From positions 1 to 57,457 of the forward strand of contig JAFWII010000036.1 of NCBI GenBank assembly GCA_017533785.1: a DNA stretch of 57,457 nucleotides, given 5' to 3'. Below, piece after piece: positions 1 to 6,986 of this stretch; the first letter of the stretch is position 1, and each line of letters opens with the position of its first letter. Both the position numbers and the translations under genes were made by a program. The notes below the pieces were generated by a model. It saw nothing but the letters and a program-made list of their open reading frames with translations. It did no database searches and was not told the origin of the DNA. This stretch comes from Erysipelotrichaceae bacterium. Its GTDB lineage: Bacteria > Bacillota_I > Bacilli_A > Erysipelotrichales > Erysipelotrichaceae.

Positions 1-18
1 GCAGAAAAGGAGAAATAA
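1..18 (+). other. 3' end of an upstream reading frame
   Basis: The first six codons read A-E-K-E-K-stop (TAA at 16-18), placed just before the SD and start of the next small gene. This is probably the tail of a preceding phage gene cut by the window edge. Nothing more can be said about it. Confidence 0.3.
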
Positions 19-22
19 GCAG

Positions 23-211
23 ATGGCGAAAGACTACGGCAATATCGTCTTCTACCGCACTAAAAACGGTAAGCTGAGATGGTTTGACCCGACGAAGATC
101 CCCGGCGGGCACCCGCGCGAGAAGAAGGTGGCGAAAGCGGTTGAACACGGAAAAGCCTTCCGATCGGATGAAAAGAGAAATCTGAAGACCCTGAAAAGAG
201 AAGGACTATGA
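23..211 (+). CDS. small phage-associated protein with VFYRTK/FDP module
   Basis: A 62-residue basic protein of unknown function. An SD (AAGGAG, 7-12) precedes ATG 23, and it ends at TGA 209-211. Residues 8-23 read IVFYRTK-N-G-K-L-x-x-FDP, which is nearly identical to residues 11-26 of the toxin-like gene at 974-1540, so the two share an N-terminal module. The rest is lysine/arginine-rich with no membrane segment. It sits at the head of a compact + strand phage-type cluster. I do not recognise the family. The shared module may be a docking or packaging element (inference). Confidence 0.55.
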   Translation: MAKDYGNIVFYRTKNGKLRWFDPTKIPGGHPREKKVAKAVEHGKAFRSDEKRNLKTLKREGL

Positions 212-572
212 CTTATGCAAGAAGCTCGGCTTCTGGAACGCGATCTGCTTCGACGGAGGCGGATCGGTCTTCAGAAGAGTAAACGGCGTCAAGGACATCA
301 CCACGACCCGCAAGGTAAAGAACTGTGTGCTGCTGTACCGCAAAAAGAGGAATCTCGAAGAGGAAATCGCCAAATTAAAAACAGCGCTTACAGAGGCTGA
401 AAACGGCCTTAAAACGATGCAGCAGAAATACGACGAGGTTTGCCAGTTCAACGTCAAGCTGACATCCGAGAACGAGAAGCTCAAGGAAGACGCACGCCTT
501 TTAACTGACACCAACAACAAGCTGCTGTCCGCCTATGGTGAGATCAACAAGATCCTGAAAGGGGTAATATGA
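195..572 (+). pseudogene. 5'-truncated phosphodiester glycosidase (NAGPA-like) tail fused to a coiled coil
   Basis: This frame opens after an in-frame TGA (192-194) and has no ATG. Its only plausible start is GTG 327, with a weak SD, which would give an 81-residue coiled coil. Before that GTG the frame encodes LCKKLGFWNAICFDGGGS and then RKVKNCVLLY. This is the hallmark C-terminal end of phosphodiester glycosidase domains (DGGGS at 252-266), common in phage tail/lysis proteins. The remainder, about 80 residues, is heptad-rich and charged. I infer that the 5' part of the glycosidase was lost and that the small gene 23-211 now lies where it stood. The alternative is a functional short coiled-coil protein started at GTG 327. 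It overlaps the next gene by 4 nt (ATGA). Confidence 0.5.
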
Positions 573-964
573 TCGACATCGGCAAGATCACGATCACGGA
601 GATCGTTGCAGCGGCAGCTGTCGTAAAGGCTCTGTGGATGCTGATCGAAGGAGTTTACGATAAGCTCTTCAAGCCAGGCAAAGACAACAAGACTGCCATC
701 GAAGATATCCGGAAAGATCTAACAACGATCAAAAGTGATATCTCTGAAATCAAAGAAAAACAGACCAGCGACTACGAAACTCTTCACAATCATGCTGAAA
801 GGCTTGGGAAATTGGAGGAACGCCAGGACGACTTCCGGGAGTTCCTCTCCATCTCCCTGGATGCCCAGAGAGCTCTCCTCGAGCATGCGGTAGACGGCAA
901 TAATACCGACGCCATGAAGAGGAGCCTGGCCGAGATTGATCGCTACCTCAAGAAGCATCTGTGA
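569..964 (+). CDS. phage lysis-module-type membrane/coiled-coil protein
   Basis: A 131-residue protein. It has a hydrophobic N-terminus (about residues 8-26), then a long predicted coiled coil (about 45-95), and a C-terminal segment with LEHAVDGNNT and a final YLKKHL. That architecture resembles XhlA/holin-associated proteins encoded next to phage endolysins. The start overlaps the preceding stop (ATGA), with AAAGGGG just upstream. Its exact role is unknown. A helper in lysis or membrane anchoring is inferred from position and layout. Confidence 0.5.
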   Translation: MIDIGKITITEIVAAAAVVKALWMLIEGVYDKLFKPGKDNKTAIEDIRKDLTTIKSDISEIKEKQTSDYETLHNHAERLGKLEERQDDFREFLSISLDAQRALLEHAVDGNNTDAMKRSLAEIDRYLKKHL

Positions 965-973
965 GGACCGGAA

Positions 974-1540
974 ATGGGAAAATATAAATACGATGAAAGC
1001 AGACTGGTTTTTTACAGAACAAAATCAGGAAGGATTGCATGCTTCGATCCGCAGAAGAGGAAATTCAATGTACCAAAAGATACTCATTTCATACCCAAAC
1101 AGATGATCAAGAATTACAATCCAGGGAAAGGAAGAGTCACGCTTGCTACTGGAGTCAATAAAGACTGCGATGAAGCACGTGCAGCAGAATGGTTCCTAAA
1201 ATACTTCGGAGGAGATATCGTTGTTTTAAAAACAAAGAGCGACGACGAAGAAAACGTCAAGCAACCCGATTTTTTAATAAACGGAGAATATTGGGACTTG
1301 AAAACTAATGTCACTCCAACCGAGAATGCTATCCACAATGCTATCTCGAAAGGCGCTAAACAAATACGAAAAGACGGAAAACCAGGCGGGCTCATTATTG
1401 ACATATTGGAGAAAGGAATAAGGAGCGATTCGATAATCTCATTTATTATCGCTGATAAATTGCGGCAACTACATATAAGTGGTATTTTCGTTGTCGTTAA
1501 AAAAGGAGACGAGATTATTGACGTTGTGCAAAAGGACTAA
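974..1540 (+). CDS. CdiA C-terminal-like tRNA-nuclease toxin (PD-(D/E)xK fold)
   Basis: A 188-residue protein. The N-terminus (11-26) repeats the LVFYRTK..FDP module of the 23-211 protein. Residues about 55-188 match the pattern of CdiA-CT tRNase toxins: E68, the GGDIVVL strand near 79-85, PD at 98-99 and W-D-L-K at 107-110 (a PD...DxK metal site), followed by a helix with A-K-Q near 128-130. The predicted activity is a metal-dependent RNase acting on tRNA (family inference). An SD (GAGGA) precedes ATG 974. The coding sequence is visibly more AT-rich than the neighbouring chromosome, as expected for recent transfer. No same-strand immunity gene follows: the gene ends directly against a hairpin. 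It could instead be a phage nuclease effector without a toxin role. Confidence 0.6.
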   Translation: MGKYKYDESRLVFYRTKSGRIACFDPQKRKFNVPKDTHFIPKQMIKNYNPGKGRVTLATGVNKDCDEARAAEWFLKYFGGDIVVLKTKSDDEENVKQPDFLINGEYWDLKTNVTPTENAIHNAISKGAKQIRKDGKPGGLIIDILEKGIRSDSIISFIIADKLRQLHISGIFVVVKKGDEIIDVVQKD

Positions 1541-1543
1541 AAA

Positions 1544-1584
1544 AGCACCAGCGTCAACCATTGGTAGCGGTCGGCGCCAGTGCT
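1544..1584. terminator. imperfect hairpin terminator, stronger for minus strand
   Basis: AGCAC and GTGCT arms with several more pairs close a stem. Reading the minus strand it is followed by six T. On the plus strand only a short CTTT follows. It lies directly after the toxin-like stop codon and directly after the stop of the minus-strand small ORF, so it probably ends transcription from both sides. Confidence 0.5.
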
Positions 1585-1594
1585 CTTTCTAAGC

Positions 1595-1678
1595 TCATAA
1601 TACCATAACTCCCCAGGAAGTCAAATCTAGGTAATTAGCCGTCGAAAAAGTGACGCAGCAACGATACGAATTATTCAT
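1595..1678 (-). CDS. possible 27-residue small protein with strong SD
   Basis: On the minus strand AAAGGAGGT lies 5 nt before ATG 1678, an excellent SD. The 27-codon frame ends with TGA at 1595-1597, and a hairpin followed by a T run comes 10 nt later. The predicted peptide starts MNNSYRCCVTF and ends SWGVMVL. It has no clear membrane helix and no recognised family. A compact SD-ORF-terminator unit inside phage DNA suggests a small toxin or regulatory RNA, but coding is not proven. Confidence 0.3.
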   Translation of the reverse strand: MNNSYRCCVTFSTANYLDLTSWGVMVL

Positions 1679-1751
1679 TGGTTACCTCCTTTCTATTGAC
1701 TATGGGCAGCCGCCCCGATAATACCGGCAAGCAAAAAGACGGCTGATTATA

Positions 1752-1785
1752 GAGGCTCCCTTCCCCCTGGGGGCCTCCTTTTATT
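1752..1785 (+). terminator. intrinsic terminator
   Basis: GAGGCTCCC (1752-1760) pairs with GGGGGCCTC (1769-1777) across an 8-nt loop, followed by CTTTTATTTTT. It would stop plus-strand transcription leaving the phage region, or an RNA antisense to the 1595-1678 small ORF. Between it and the tRNA (1786-1888) I see no gene. Confidence 0.6.
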
Positions 1786-1881
1786 TTTGTCGCGAAATTT
1801 GCCGCGGAGGAAATAACAAATTGCCGGCAAAAATGTCGCCATTTTATTCGGAGTAGTTCGGAATAAACAGCCTTTTTCCAT

Positions 1882-1923
1882 AAAAAAACTCCGAAAATCG
1901 GCGTATTTCGGCGTATTTCGGAG
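1882..1923 (-). terminator. terminator downstream of tRNA-Ala
   Basis: CTCCGAAA (1889-1896) and TTTCGGAG (1916-1923) form an 8-bp stem. On the minus strand the stem is followed by seven T. It lies 16 nt past the tRNA 3' end. The loop contains a tandem repeat of GGCGTATTTC. Confidence 0.6.
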
Positions 1924-1938
1924 CAAAATAAAACTACA

Positions 1939-2013
1939 TGGTGGAGCCAACGAGAATCGAACTCGTGTAGCCACGCTGCCAGCGTGGTATAATAGCCGCT
2001 ATATTATGGCCCC
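1939..2013 (-). tRNA. tRNA-Ala (anticodon GGC), CCA encoded
   Basis: The minus strand folds into a cloverleaf. The acceptor GGGGCCA pairs with TGGCTCC and includes the G3-U70 wobble pair that identifies tRNA-Ala. The anticodon stem CCACG/CGTGG has loop CTGGCAG (anticodon GGC). The T-arm contains GTTCGATTC and the gene ends in an encoded CCA. Its 3' end faces the phage-like genes, the usual geometry for an integration site in a tRNA gene. Confidence 0.93.
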
Positions 2014-2152
2014 AGTAAGATAATCATACTCCAATAATGTGCTTTACTCAAGAGTTAACTTGCAATATGACACGGATTTCAGAGTGGCTGAACTGTGAAC
2101 GGAATGTCTTGGCAGGGACACGGTAATTCTCTGTTTTGAGGCTTTTGGAATG

Positions 2153-2184
2153 AAAAAAGCACAGGCAGTGCAGCCTGTGCCGTG
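2153..2184 (-). terminator. terminator of the ABC-F gene
   Basis: GCACAGGC and GCCTGTGC form an 8-bp stem with loop AGTGCA. On the minus strand it is followed by six T. It lies about 30 nt past the ABC-F stop codon. The interval 2014-2152 holds no gene that I can support. Confidence 0.8.
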
Positions 2185-2212
2185 CATCTAGAGGAGCTGT
2201 GTCCGCAGATCC

Positions 2213-3721
2213 TTATTGCGCCGGATCATCAAGCAGATGCAGTCCTTCGGGATCAAGAAGGAAGACTTTTTCGGCGACCTCGTCGATGAATGCCCGGTCG
2301 TGGCTGACTGCGATGATACAGCCCTGATAGTCCTGCAGGATCTTTCTTACTTCCGGGTTGGAGAGGGGAGACAGGTTGCGGGTCGGTTCGTCAAGCAGCA
2401 GGACTTCCGCCTTCTGCAGGATCAAAGAGGCGATCAGCAGCTTGCAGCGCTGCCCCTGGGAAAGAGCCGCGATCCGGTGGGTCATCTCTTCCGCTGTGAA
2501 CTTCAGTGCCCCCAGCATCAGCCCGGCTTTTACGCGGCTTTCAAAAGCGCTCAGATGGTCGACAGGGGTCTTTGAATAATCCAGCATCTCCTCGTAGTTC
2601 TGCGGCATATAGGCGGTCTTCAGGCCGCTCTCCTGCAGCAGGGCAGCGATCTCCCTGAGCAGGGTGCTTTTCCCGCAGCCGTTGCTGCCGATGATCACGA
2701 TCTTGTCCCGTCCTTTAACGATAAGATCGAAATCTTGGCTGAGGATCCTGTCTCCGGCTTTCAGCTGATCCCAGTGATGATCCAGAACGATCCGCTGGGG
2801 ATTTGTACGGAGCGGTTCGAAGAAGATGTCGATCGCCTCTTCCGGTTCGAACTTCTTCGTCATATTCTCCTTTTTGGTCTCCAGGTTCCTTTCCAGCGCC
2901 TTTACGGCATGCATCTTCTTTTTCAGGAGCTGGCCGCCGTGCGGATCCTGACGTGAGATCGTGCGCTGGGCATGATCGACTTTCTGATAGATGCGGCGGT
3001 ACTTTTCCAGCTGCTTGTGAAGCTCGCTTTTCTCTTTGGCTGCTTTCTGGTTCGTTTTATCGATCCACTGCCGCCGGTGCGCGGAGTATTCCTTATAGTT
3101 TTCCCCGCTGAAGGTGATGCGGGCTTCGCTTTTCCGCTTCAGCTGCTCCAGATGCAGGATCCCGGTGCTGCAGTTTTCCAGCAGCGATTCATCGTGCGAG
3201 ATGAACAGCACGGACTGACGGCACTGCCGGATGAATTCCTCAAGAAAGATCAGCGTCTGCAGATCCAGGTCGTTTGTCGGCTCGTCCAGAAGCAGGATAT
3301 CGGGTTTTGCATAGAGGAGTTTCAGAAGCGCGATCTTGACCTTTTCACCGCCGCTCAGGCTCACCATCCTCCGCTCGTTGCTCAGCAGCGCGGGATCGAT
3401 CTGCAGATCGGCAGCCAGCGAATAGATCTCGCCGAAATCGGGATCTGTTCCGTCGATATAATCGAGGACTCCGGTCTGCAGTTCCTCTGCAGAAAGCGAC
3501 TGCGGCATATAGACGACCTTTTCGTTCGTATAGATATTTCCGCTCCAGCGGACATAGTCATCGACATTTATGCCGGCAAGGATCTTCAGGAGGGTGCTCT
3601 TTCCGTTTCCTTCCTCGCCGATCAGGGCGATCTTGTCGCCCGGATTCAGGGTAAAGGAAAAGTCCTTCAGCAGGATCCTGCCTTTCAGCGTTTCGATGGT
3701 TAAATGATTGATGTTGAACAT
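2213..3721 (-). CDS. ABC-F family ATPase (ribosome-associated)
   Basis: A 502-residue protein with two ABC ATPase domains and no membrane segments, so an ABC-F protein rather than a transporter. Domain 1 has Walker A GEEGNGKST (about 35-43), signature LSGGEKVKI (about 124) and Walker B ILLLDEPTND. A charged coiled linker (about 215-290) follows. Domain 2 has GSNGCGKST (about 348), LSQGQRCKL and LLLDEPTRNL. Family members bind the ribosomal E site and either rescue stalled ribosomes or protect from antibiotics such as lincosamides, pleuromutilins or macrolides. Which of these applies cannot be told from sequence. The short linker and small size resemble the resistance-type group. The leader contains a possible attenuator (see 3739-3808). 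SD AAAGGAG is 13 nt before ATG 3721, longer than usual. Confidence 0.88.
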   Translation of the reverse strand: MFNINHLTIETLKGRILLKDFSFTLNPGDKIALIGEEGNGKSTLLKILAGINVDDYVRWSGNIYTNEKVVYMPQSLSAEELQTGVLDYIDGTDPDFGEIYSLAADLQIDPALLSNERRMVSLSGGEKVKIALLKLLYAKPDILLLDEPTNDLDLQTLIFLEEFIRQCRQSVLFISHDESLLENCSTGILHLEQLKRKSEARITFSGENYKEYSAHRRQWIDKTNQKAAKEKSELHKQLEKYRRIYQKVDHAQRTISRQDPHGGQLLKKKMHAVKALERNLETKKENMTKKFEPEEAIDIFFEPLRTNPQRIVLDHHWDQLKAGDRILSQDFDLIVKGRDKIVIIGSNGCGKSTLLREIAALLQESGLKTAYMPQNYEEMLDYSKTPVDHLSAFESRVKAGLMLGALKFTAEEMTHRIAALSQGQRCKLLIASLILQKAEVLLLDEPTRNLSPLSNPEVRKILQDYQGCIIAVSHDRAFIDEVAEKVFLLDPEGLHLLDDPAQ

Positions 3722-3738
3722 GAAAAAAATTAATCTCC

Positions 3739-3808
3739 TTTATCTTCGTTTTGGGATACGCAACTCAGATAAACGATCTACTGAGCCGGGCGATTAATTC
3801 TTCTTCAC
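3739..3808 (-). promoter_or_regulatory. possible translation attenuator leader of the ABC-F gene
   Basis: On the minus strand AGAGGTG lies 5 nt before GTG 3808, which starts a four-codon ORF ending TAA (3794-3796). Downstream, TTTATCT (3767-3773) can pair perfectly with AGATAAA (3739-3745), which abuts the ABC-F SD. The same TATCTGAG stretch can instead pair with an upstream CTCAG/AGAT segment. Mutually exclusive folds plus a tiny ORF are the features of inducible resistance leaders. This is inference only. Confidence 0.3.
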
Positions 3809-3891
3809 GTTCTCACCTCTTTTCGACTTCATTCTAACATGAAGGGCTGCAAAATGAATATGGTAGAATGGACATATACGAGGACAGGCAT

Positions 3892-4632
3892 ATGAACGAA
3901 GTTACAAAACAGCTGACGGAACGCAAGTCCGTCCGGGTCTTCACCGATCAGAAGATCGATGAAGCGACCGTTGAAGAGATCCTTACCTGCTCGGCGCAGG
4001 CACCGACTGCCGGCAATCAGCAGCTGTACTCCATCATCCGCATCAATAACAGCGATCTGAAAGAGAAACTGAGCGTGGTCTGCGACCATCAGCCCTTCAT
4101 CGCGGAGGGAAAGCTCGTCCTGGTCTACTGCGCCGACTGCCTCAAATGGCACGACGCATTCAGAGAGAACGGATGCGAGCCGCGTGATCCGGGAGAGGGA
4201 GATCTTATACTGGCGATAGATGACGCTCTGATCGCCGCCCAGAACGCCGTTACGGCTGCCTGGTCACTGGGGATCGGCTCCTGCTACATCGGCGATATCA
4301 TGGAAAACTGTGAGGAGGTCCGCTCCCTGCTGAAACTGCCGGAATACGTCTTCCCGGCAGCTCTGCTGGTGTTCGGCTATCCGACCGAGCAGCAGAAGGA
4401 AAGGATCAAGCCGAAAAGAGCGGAGCTGAGATATATCGTTTCTGAAGACAGCTATCACCGTCTGAACAAGGAAGAACTGAAGCAGATGCTGCTGAAGAAC
4501 TGCAGCGAAGAGACGTATGACGGCTGGATCGCCGCTTTCTGCAAACGCAAATACAATTCGGACTTTTCCCGCGAGATGACCCGTTCGGTCAGGGAATACC
4601 TGAAACAGTTCAAAGACAGGAAGAGCGAATGA
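3892..4632 (+). CDS. nitroreductase family FMN oxidoreductase
   Basis: A 246-residue NADPH/FMN nitroreductase of the NfsA/FRP-like group. The N-terminal LTERKSVRVFTD and APTAGNQQ motifs match the FMN-binding start of this family. A central SLGIGSCYIGDI segment and a C-terminal PKRAELRYIV region also match. It probably reduces nitro, quinone or flavin substrates in the cytoplasm. I chose ATG 3892 because GAGGA precedes it at good distance and the family begins near here. The longer frame from 3868 has no SD. A TAGAAT-type -10 lies near 3859. It heads a tightly packed run (4-nt overlap with the next gene). Confidence 0.85.
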   Translation: MNEVTKQLTERKSVRVFTDQKIDEATVEEILTCSAQAPTAGNQQLYSIIRINNSDLKEKLSVVCDHQPFIAEGKLVLVYCADCLKWHDAFRENGCEPRDPGEGDLILAIDDALIAAQNAVTAAWSLGIGSCYIGDIMENCEEVRSLLKLPEYVFPAALLVFGYPTEQQKERIKPKRAELRYIVSEDSYHRLNKEELKQMLLKNCSEETYDGWIAAFCKRKYNSDFSREMTRSVREYLKQFKDRKSE

Positions 4633-5120
4633 GCGCCGAAAAGGTCTATTCGCTTCTTGCGGAGCTTGGGATCCGCTATGAGAAACTGGAACACGCTCCG
4701 GTCTATACGATCGCGGAAGCGATGAGGGAGAATATCCCGGGACGCATCGAAGGAACGGAGTGCAAGAATCTGTTTCTGCGTTCCGGCGACAGCTATTATC
4801 TCTATGTGCTGGAAGGGGACAGGAACGCTGACCTGAAGGCACTGGCGTCTTTTCTGAACGAGAAGAAACTGCGTTTCGCCTCTGCCGGGGAACTGAACGG
4901 GCTGCTCGGCCTTGAAGCCGGCAGCGTCACCCCGCTGGGCGTGATCAACGATGCCGCAAAACGCGTAACGCTTGTGATCGACGGTTCTCTGCGGAACAGA
5001 AAACTGCTGGTCCATCCGAATGTCAATACCGCCACGATCGCGCTGATGTACGAAGATCTGATCCGGATCGCGGAAAGCACCGGCCACAGCTGCCGGGTGT
5101 TTGAGAAAGGGGAACTATGA
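4629..5120 (+). CDS. PrdX/YbaK-type aminoacyl-tRNA deacylase (misacylated tRNA-Pro editing)
   Basis: A 163-residue stand-alone editing domain of the YbaK/ProRS-INS superfamily. ECKNLFLR near residues 44-51, the glycine-rich GSVTPLGVIND stretch (about 98-108) and a C-terminal HPNVNTATI motif match PrdX-type proteins, which hydrolyse Ala-tRNA(Pro). It acts in translation quality control. It overlaps the nitroreductase stop and the flavin reductase start by 4 nt each, so translation is coupled. The exact misacylated substrate is not proven. Confidence 0.85.
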   Translation: MSAEKVYSLLAELGIRYEKLEHAPVYTIAEAMRENIPGRIEGTECKNLFLRSGDSYYLYVLEGDRNADLKALASFLNEKKLRFASAGELNGLLGLEAGSVTPLGVINDAAKRVTLVIDGSLRNRKLLVHPNVNTATIALMYEDLIRIAESTGHSCRVFEKGEL

Positions 5121-5776
5121 GCAGACAATACTGGAAACCGGCCAACCTGCTGAATCCGGTCCCGGCCGTGATGATCAGCTGCAGCGACAACAACGGCCGC
5201 AATAACGTCATGACTGCCGCCTGGTGCGGAACGGTCTGTTCCGATCCGGTGATGGTCTCAGTGTCGATCAGAAAAAGCCGCTACTCGCACGAGCTGATCT
5301 CTGCCAGCGGCGAATTCGTCGTCAATCTGGTCAGCCGCGATCTCGTAAAAGCCTGCGACTTCGTCGGCGTCAAGTCCGGCCGGAAGATCGACAAGTTCGG
5401 ACTGAAGGGCGACATCCATCTGACGGCGGTCCCCTCGAAAGAAGTCGGCGCTCCCTCGATCGCGGAGTCGCCGATCTCACTGGAATGCAAAGTGAGACAG
5501 GCGCTGGAACTGGGATCGCATGATATGTTCATCGGAGAAGTCGTCGCGACCTCCGTTGATGAAGAGGTCCTGGACGAAAACGGCAGGCTGGACCTGAAGA
5601 AGGCGGATCTGATCGCCTACAGCCACGGTGAGTATTTCGCGCTCGGCGATCTGCTGGGGAAGTTTTCCTTCTCCACACACAAAGACGAACGATTAAAGAC
5701 GAGGCAGGCAATGAACCGGGAAAAGCGCAGCGGAAAACCGAAACCCGGGAAGGAGGAAAAGAACGATGAACGTTAA
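5117..5776 (+). CDS. flavin reductase family protein
   Basis: A 219-residue FMN-binding split-barrel protein of the flavin reductase/DIM6 group. The N-terminal NPVPAVMISC and the SVSIRKSRYSHELI segment bind flavin in this family, followed by GEFVVNLV and ESPISLECKV. The lysine-rich last 35 residues look disordered. It probably uses NAD(P)H to reduce FMN, or holds flavin for a partner such as the nitroreductase two genes upstream. It overlaps the next gene by 11 nt. Confidence 0.85.
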   Translation: MSRQYWKPANLLNPVPAVMISCSDNNGRNNVMTAAWCGTVCSDPVMVSVSIRKSRYSHELISASGEFVVNLVSRDLVKACDFVGVKSGRKIDKFGLKGDIHLTAVPSKEVGAPSIAESPISLECKVRQALELGSHDMFIGEVVATSVDEEVLDENGRLDLKKADLIAYSHGEYFALGDLLGKFSFSTHKDERLKTRQAMNREKRSGKPKPGKEEKNDER

Positions 5777-6104
5777 TGTCTATGAACGATATTATGAAGC
5801 CGAAGGCACTTTCAACGGACGCGCGCGGCATGCCGCGCTGGTCATGCTGACGGCGGATTCCGCGGAAGGCAATATCACTTATGAAGCAGCCGTTTCCTTC
5901 TTTCCGCATGATGATGAAGAGGATTTTGCCGTCTCCTATGACGCATATTTCGCAAAAACGCTCTTTTCCGGCAAGGGAAGACGCTCCAAAAAGAGAGAAA
6001 GTGCACTTTTAGAGGAACTACAGAGCACGATCGATGAGATCGCGGAAGAACAGAAGGCAACGGTATTCTGGGAAAAACCGCTGAGGGAAGAACGGCGCGG
6101 ATGA
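5766..6104 (+). CDS. conserved-looking small protein of unknown function
   Basis: A 112-residue soluble acidic/charged protein. GGAAGGAGG precedes ATG 5766 inside the flavin reductase end. It has a beta-rich first half, a central FPHDDEED acidic patch and a helical lysine/glutamate-rich end. No family is recognised. Translational coupling to genes on both sides (4-nt overlap with the next) supports that it is real. Confidence 0.65.
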   Translation: MNVNVYERYYEAEGTFNGRARHAALVMLTADSAEGNITYEAAVSFFPHDDEEDFAVSYDAYFAKTLFSGKGRRSKKRESALLEELQSTIDEIAEEQKATVFWEKPLREERRG

Positions 6105-6877
6105 GCTTTACGATCATATTGTTAAACGACTATCCGGACCGCATGGAGGAAGCTGCCGCCTGGTTTTCCGGGAAGTGGGGGATCCCGAAAGAAGTCTATC
6201 TCGAAAGCATGCGCGCTTCCCTGCAAGGTCCTGTTCCAAAGTGGTATATTGCCTGCGACGGAAAGATCCTCGGCGGTCTCGGGGTGATCGAAAACGATTT
6301 CCATGAGAGAAAAGACCTGACGCCGAATATCTGCGCGGTCTATACAGAGAAGGAATGCCGCGGGCAGAAGATCGCCGGCGCTCTTCTGAACCGCGCCTGT
6401 GAGGATCTTAAGCAAGCCGGATTCAAAAAAGTCTATCTGCTGACCGACCATGATTCTTTCTACGAGAAATACGGTTGGCATTTTCTGTGCGACGTAAAAG
6501 GGTACGACGGTGATGTCTCCAGAGGATATGAATACGAACAGATCTGCGATGAAAGGATCGGCACGACACTGACTGTGACAGTCGACCGGCCTCTGGGGTC
6601 TTCGCATCCGAAATATCCGGAACATATCTATCCTTTGAATTACGGATACATCGAAGGGATGACAGGCGGCGACGGTGAGGAACAGGACGCCTATATCCTT
6701 GGCGTGGATCAGCCTGTCGGCCGTTTTACCGGCAAGGTCATTGCCGTCGTCAAACGTTTTGACGACGACGAGGACAAGCTTGTCGTAGCCCCGGAGAATA
6801 CGACATTTTCACTCGAAGAGATCCGCGGGAAGATCTGGTTCCAGGAACGCTATTTCCACAGCGCCGTGATCCTCTGA
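6101..6877 (+). CDS. GNAT acetyltransferase fused to an inorganic pyrophosphatase-like domain
   Basis: A 258-residue protein with two recognisable parts. Residues 1 to about 146 form a GNAT N-acetyltransferase with the acetyl-CoA loop CRGQKIAGALL near 86-96. Residues about 147-258 resemble a short family annotated as inorganic pyrophosphatase in Bacillota: TVTVDRPLGS, HIYPLNYGYI, DGEEQDAYILGV, FTGKVIAVV and VVAPE. These are normally separate proteins. The acyl substrate is unknown, and whether the second domain hydrolyses pyrophosphate is not established here. It is the last gene of the 3892-6877 run. Confidence 0.75.
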   Translation: MSFTIILLNDYPDRMEEAAAWFSGKWGIPKEVYLESMRASLQGPVPKWYIACDGKILGGLGVIENDFHERKDLTPNICAVYTEKECRGQKIAGALLNRACEDLKQAGFKKVYLLTDHDSFYEKYGWHFLCDVKGYDGDVSRGYEYEQICDERIGTTLTVTVDRPLGSSHPKYPEHIYPLNYGYIEGMTGGDGEEQDAYILGVDQPVGRFTGKVIAVVKRFDDDEDKLVVAPENTTFSLEEIRGKIWFQERYFHSAVIL

Positions 6878-6895
6878 TAAGGAAAAAGACAAATA

Positions 6896-6950
6896 GCGCC
6901 TGTTTGTAACGGAGAACAAGAAAAATGCTCTGTCCGGACAGGCGTTTTTT
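6896..6950 (+). terminator. intrinsic terminator
   Basis: CGCCTGT (6897-6903) pairs with ACAGGCG (6938-6944), followed by TTTTTT. The long loop contains the palindrome TGTCCGGACA. It ends the 3892-6877 operon. Confidence 0.6.
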
Positions 6951-6986
6951 CATAGTAGAATAAGAATAACAGAGGAGCAAAAGCAG

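Noticed and set aside
190..212. Programmed +1 frameshift joining the 62-aa protein to the glycosidase tail
   Set aside because: The upstream protein bears no resemblance to the missing glycosidase part and there is no strong slippery site or stimulator.
1595..1678. Membrane-peptide toxin of the Fst/TxpA type
   Set aside because: The 27-residue product has no hydrophobic helix, so only a generic small ORF is reported.
1747..1974. Minus-strand 75-codon frame
   Set aside because: It covers the tRNA-Ala gene and its terminator.
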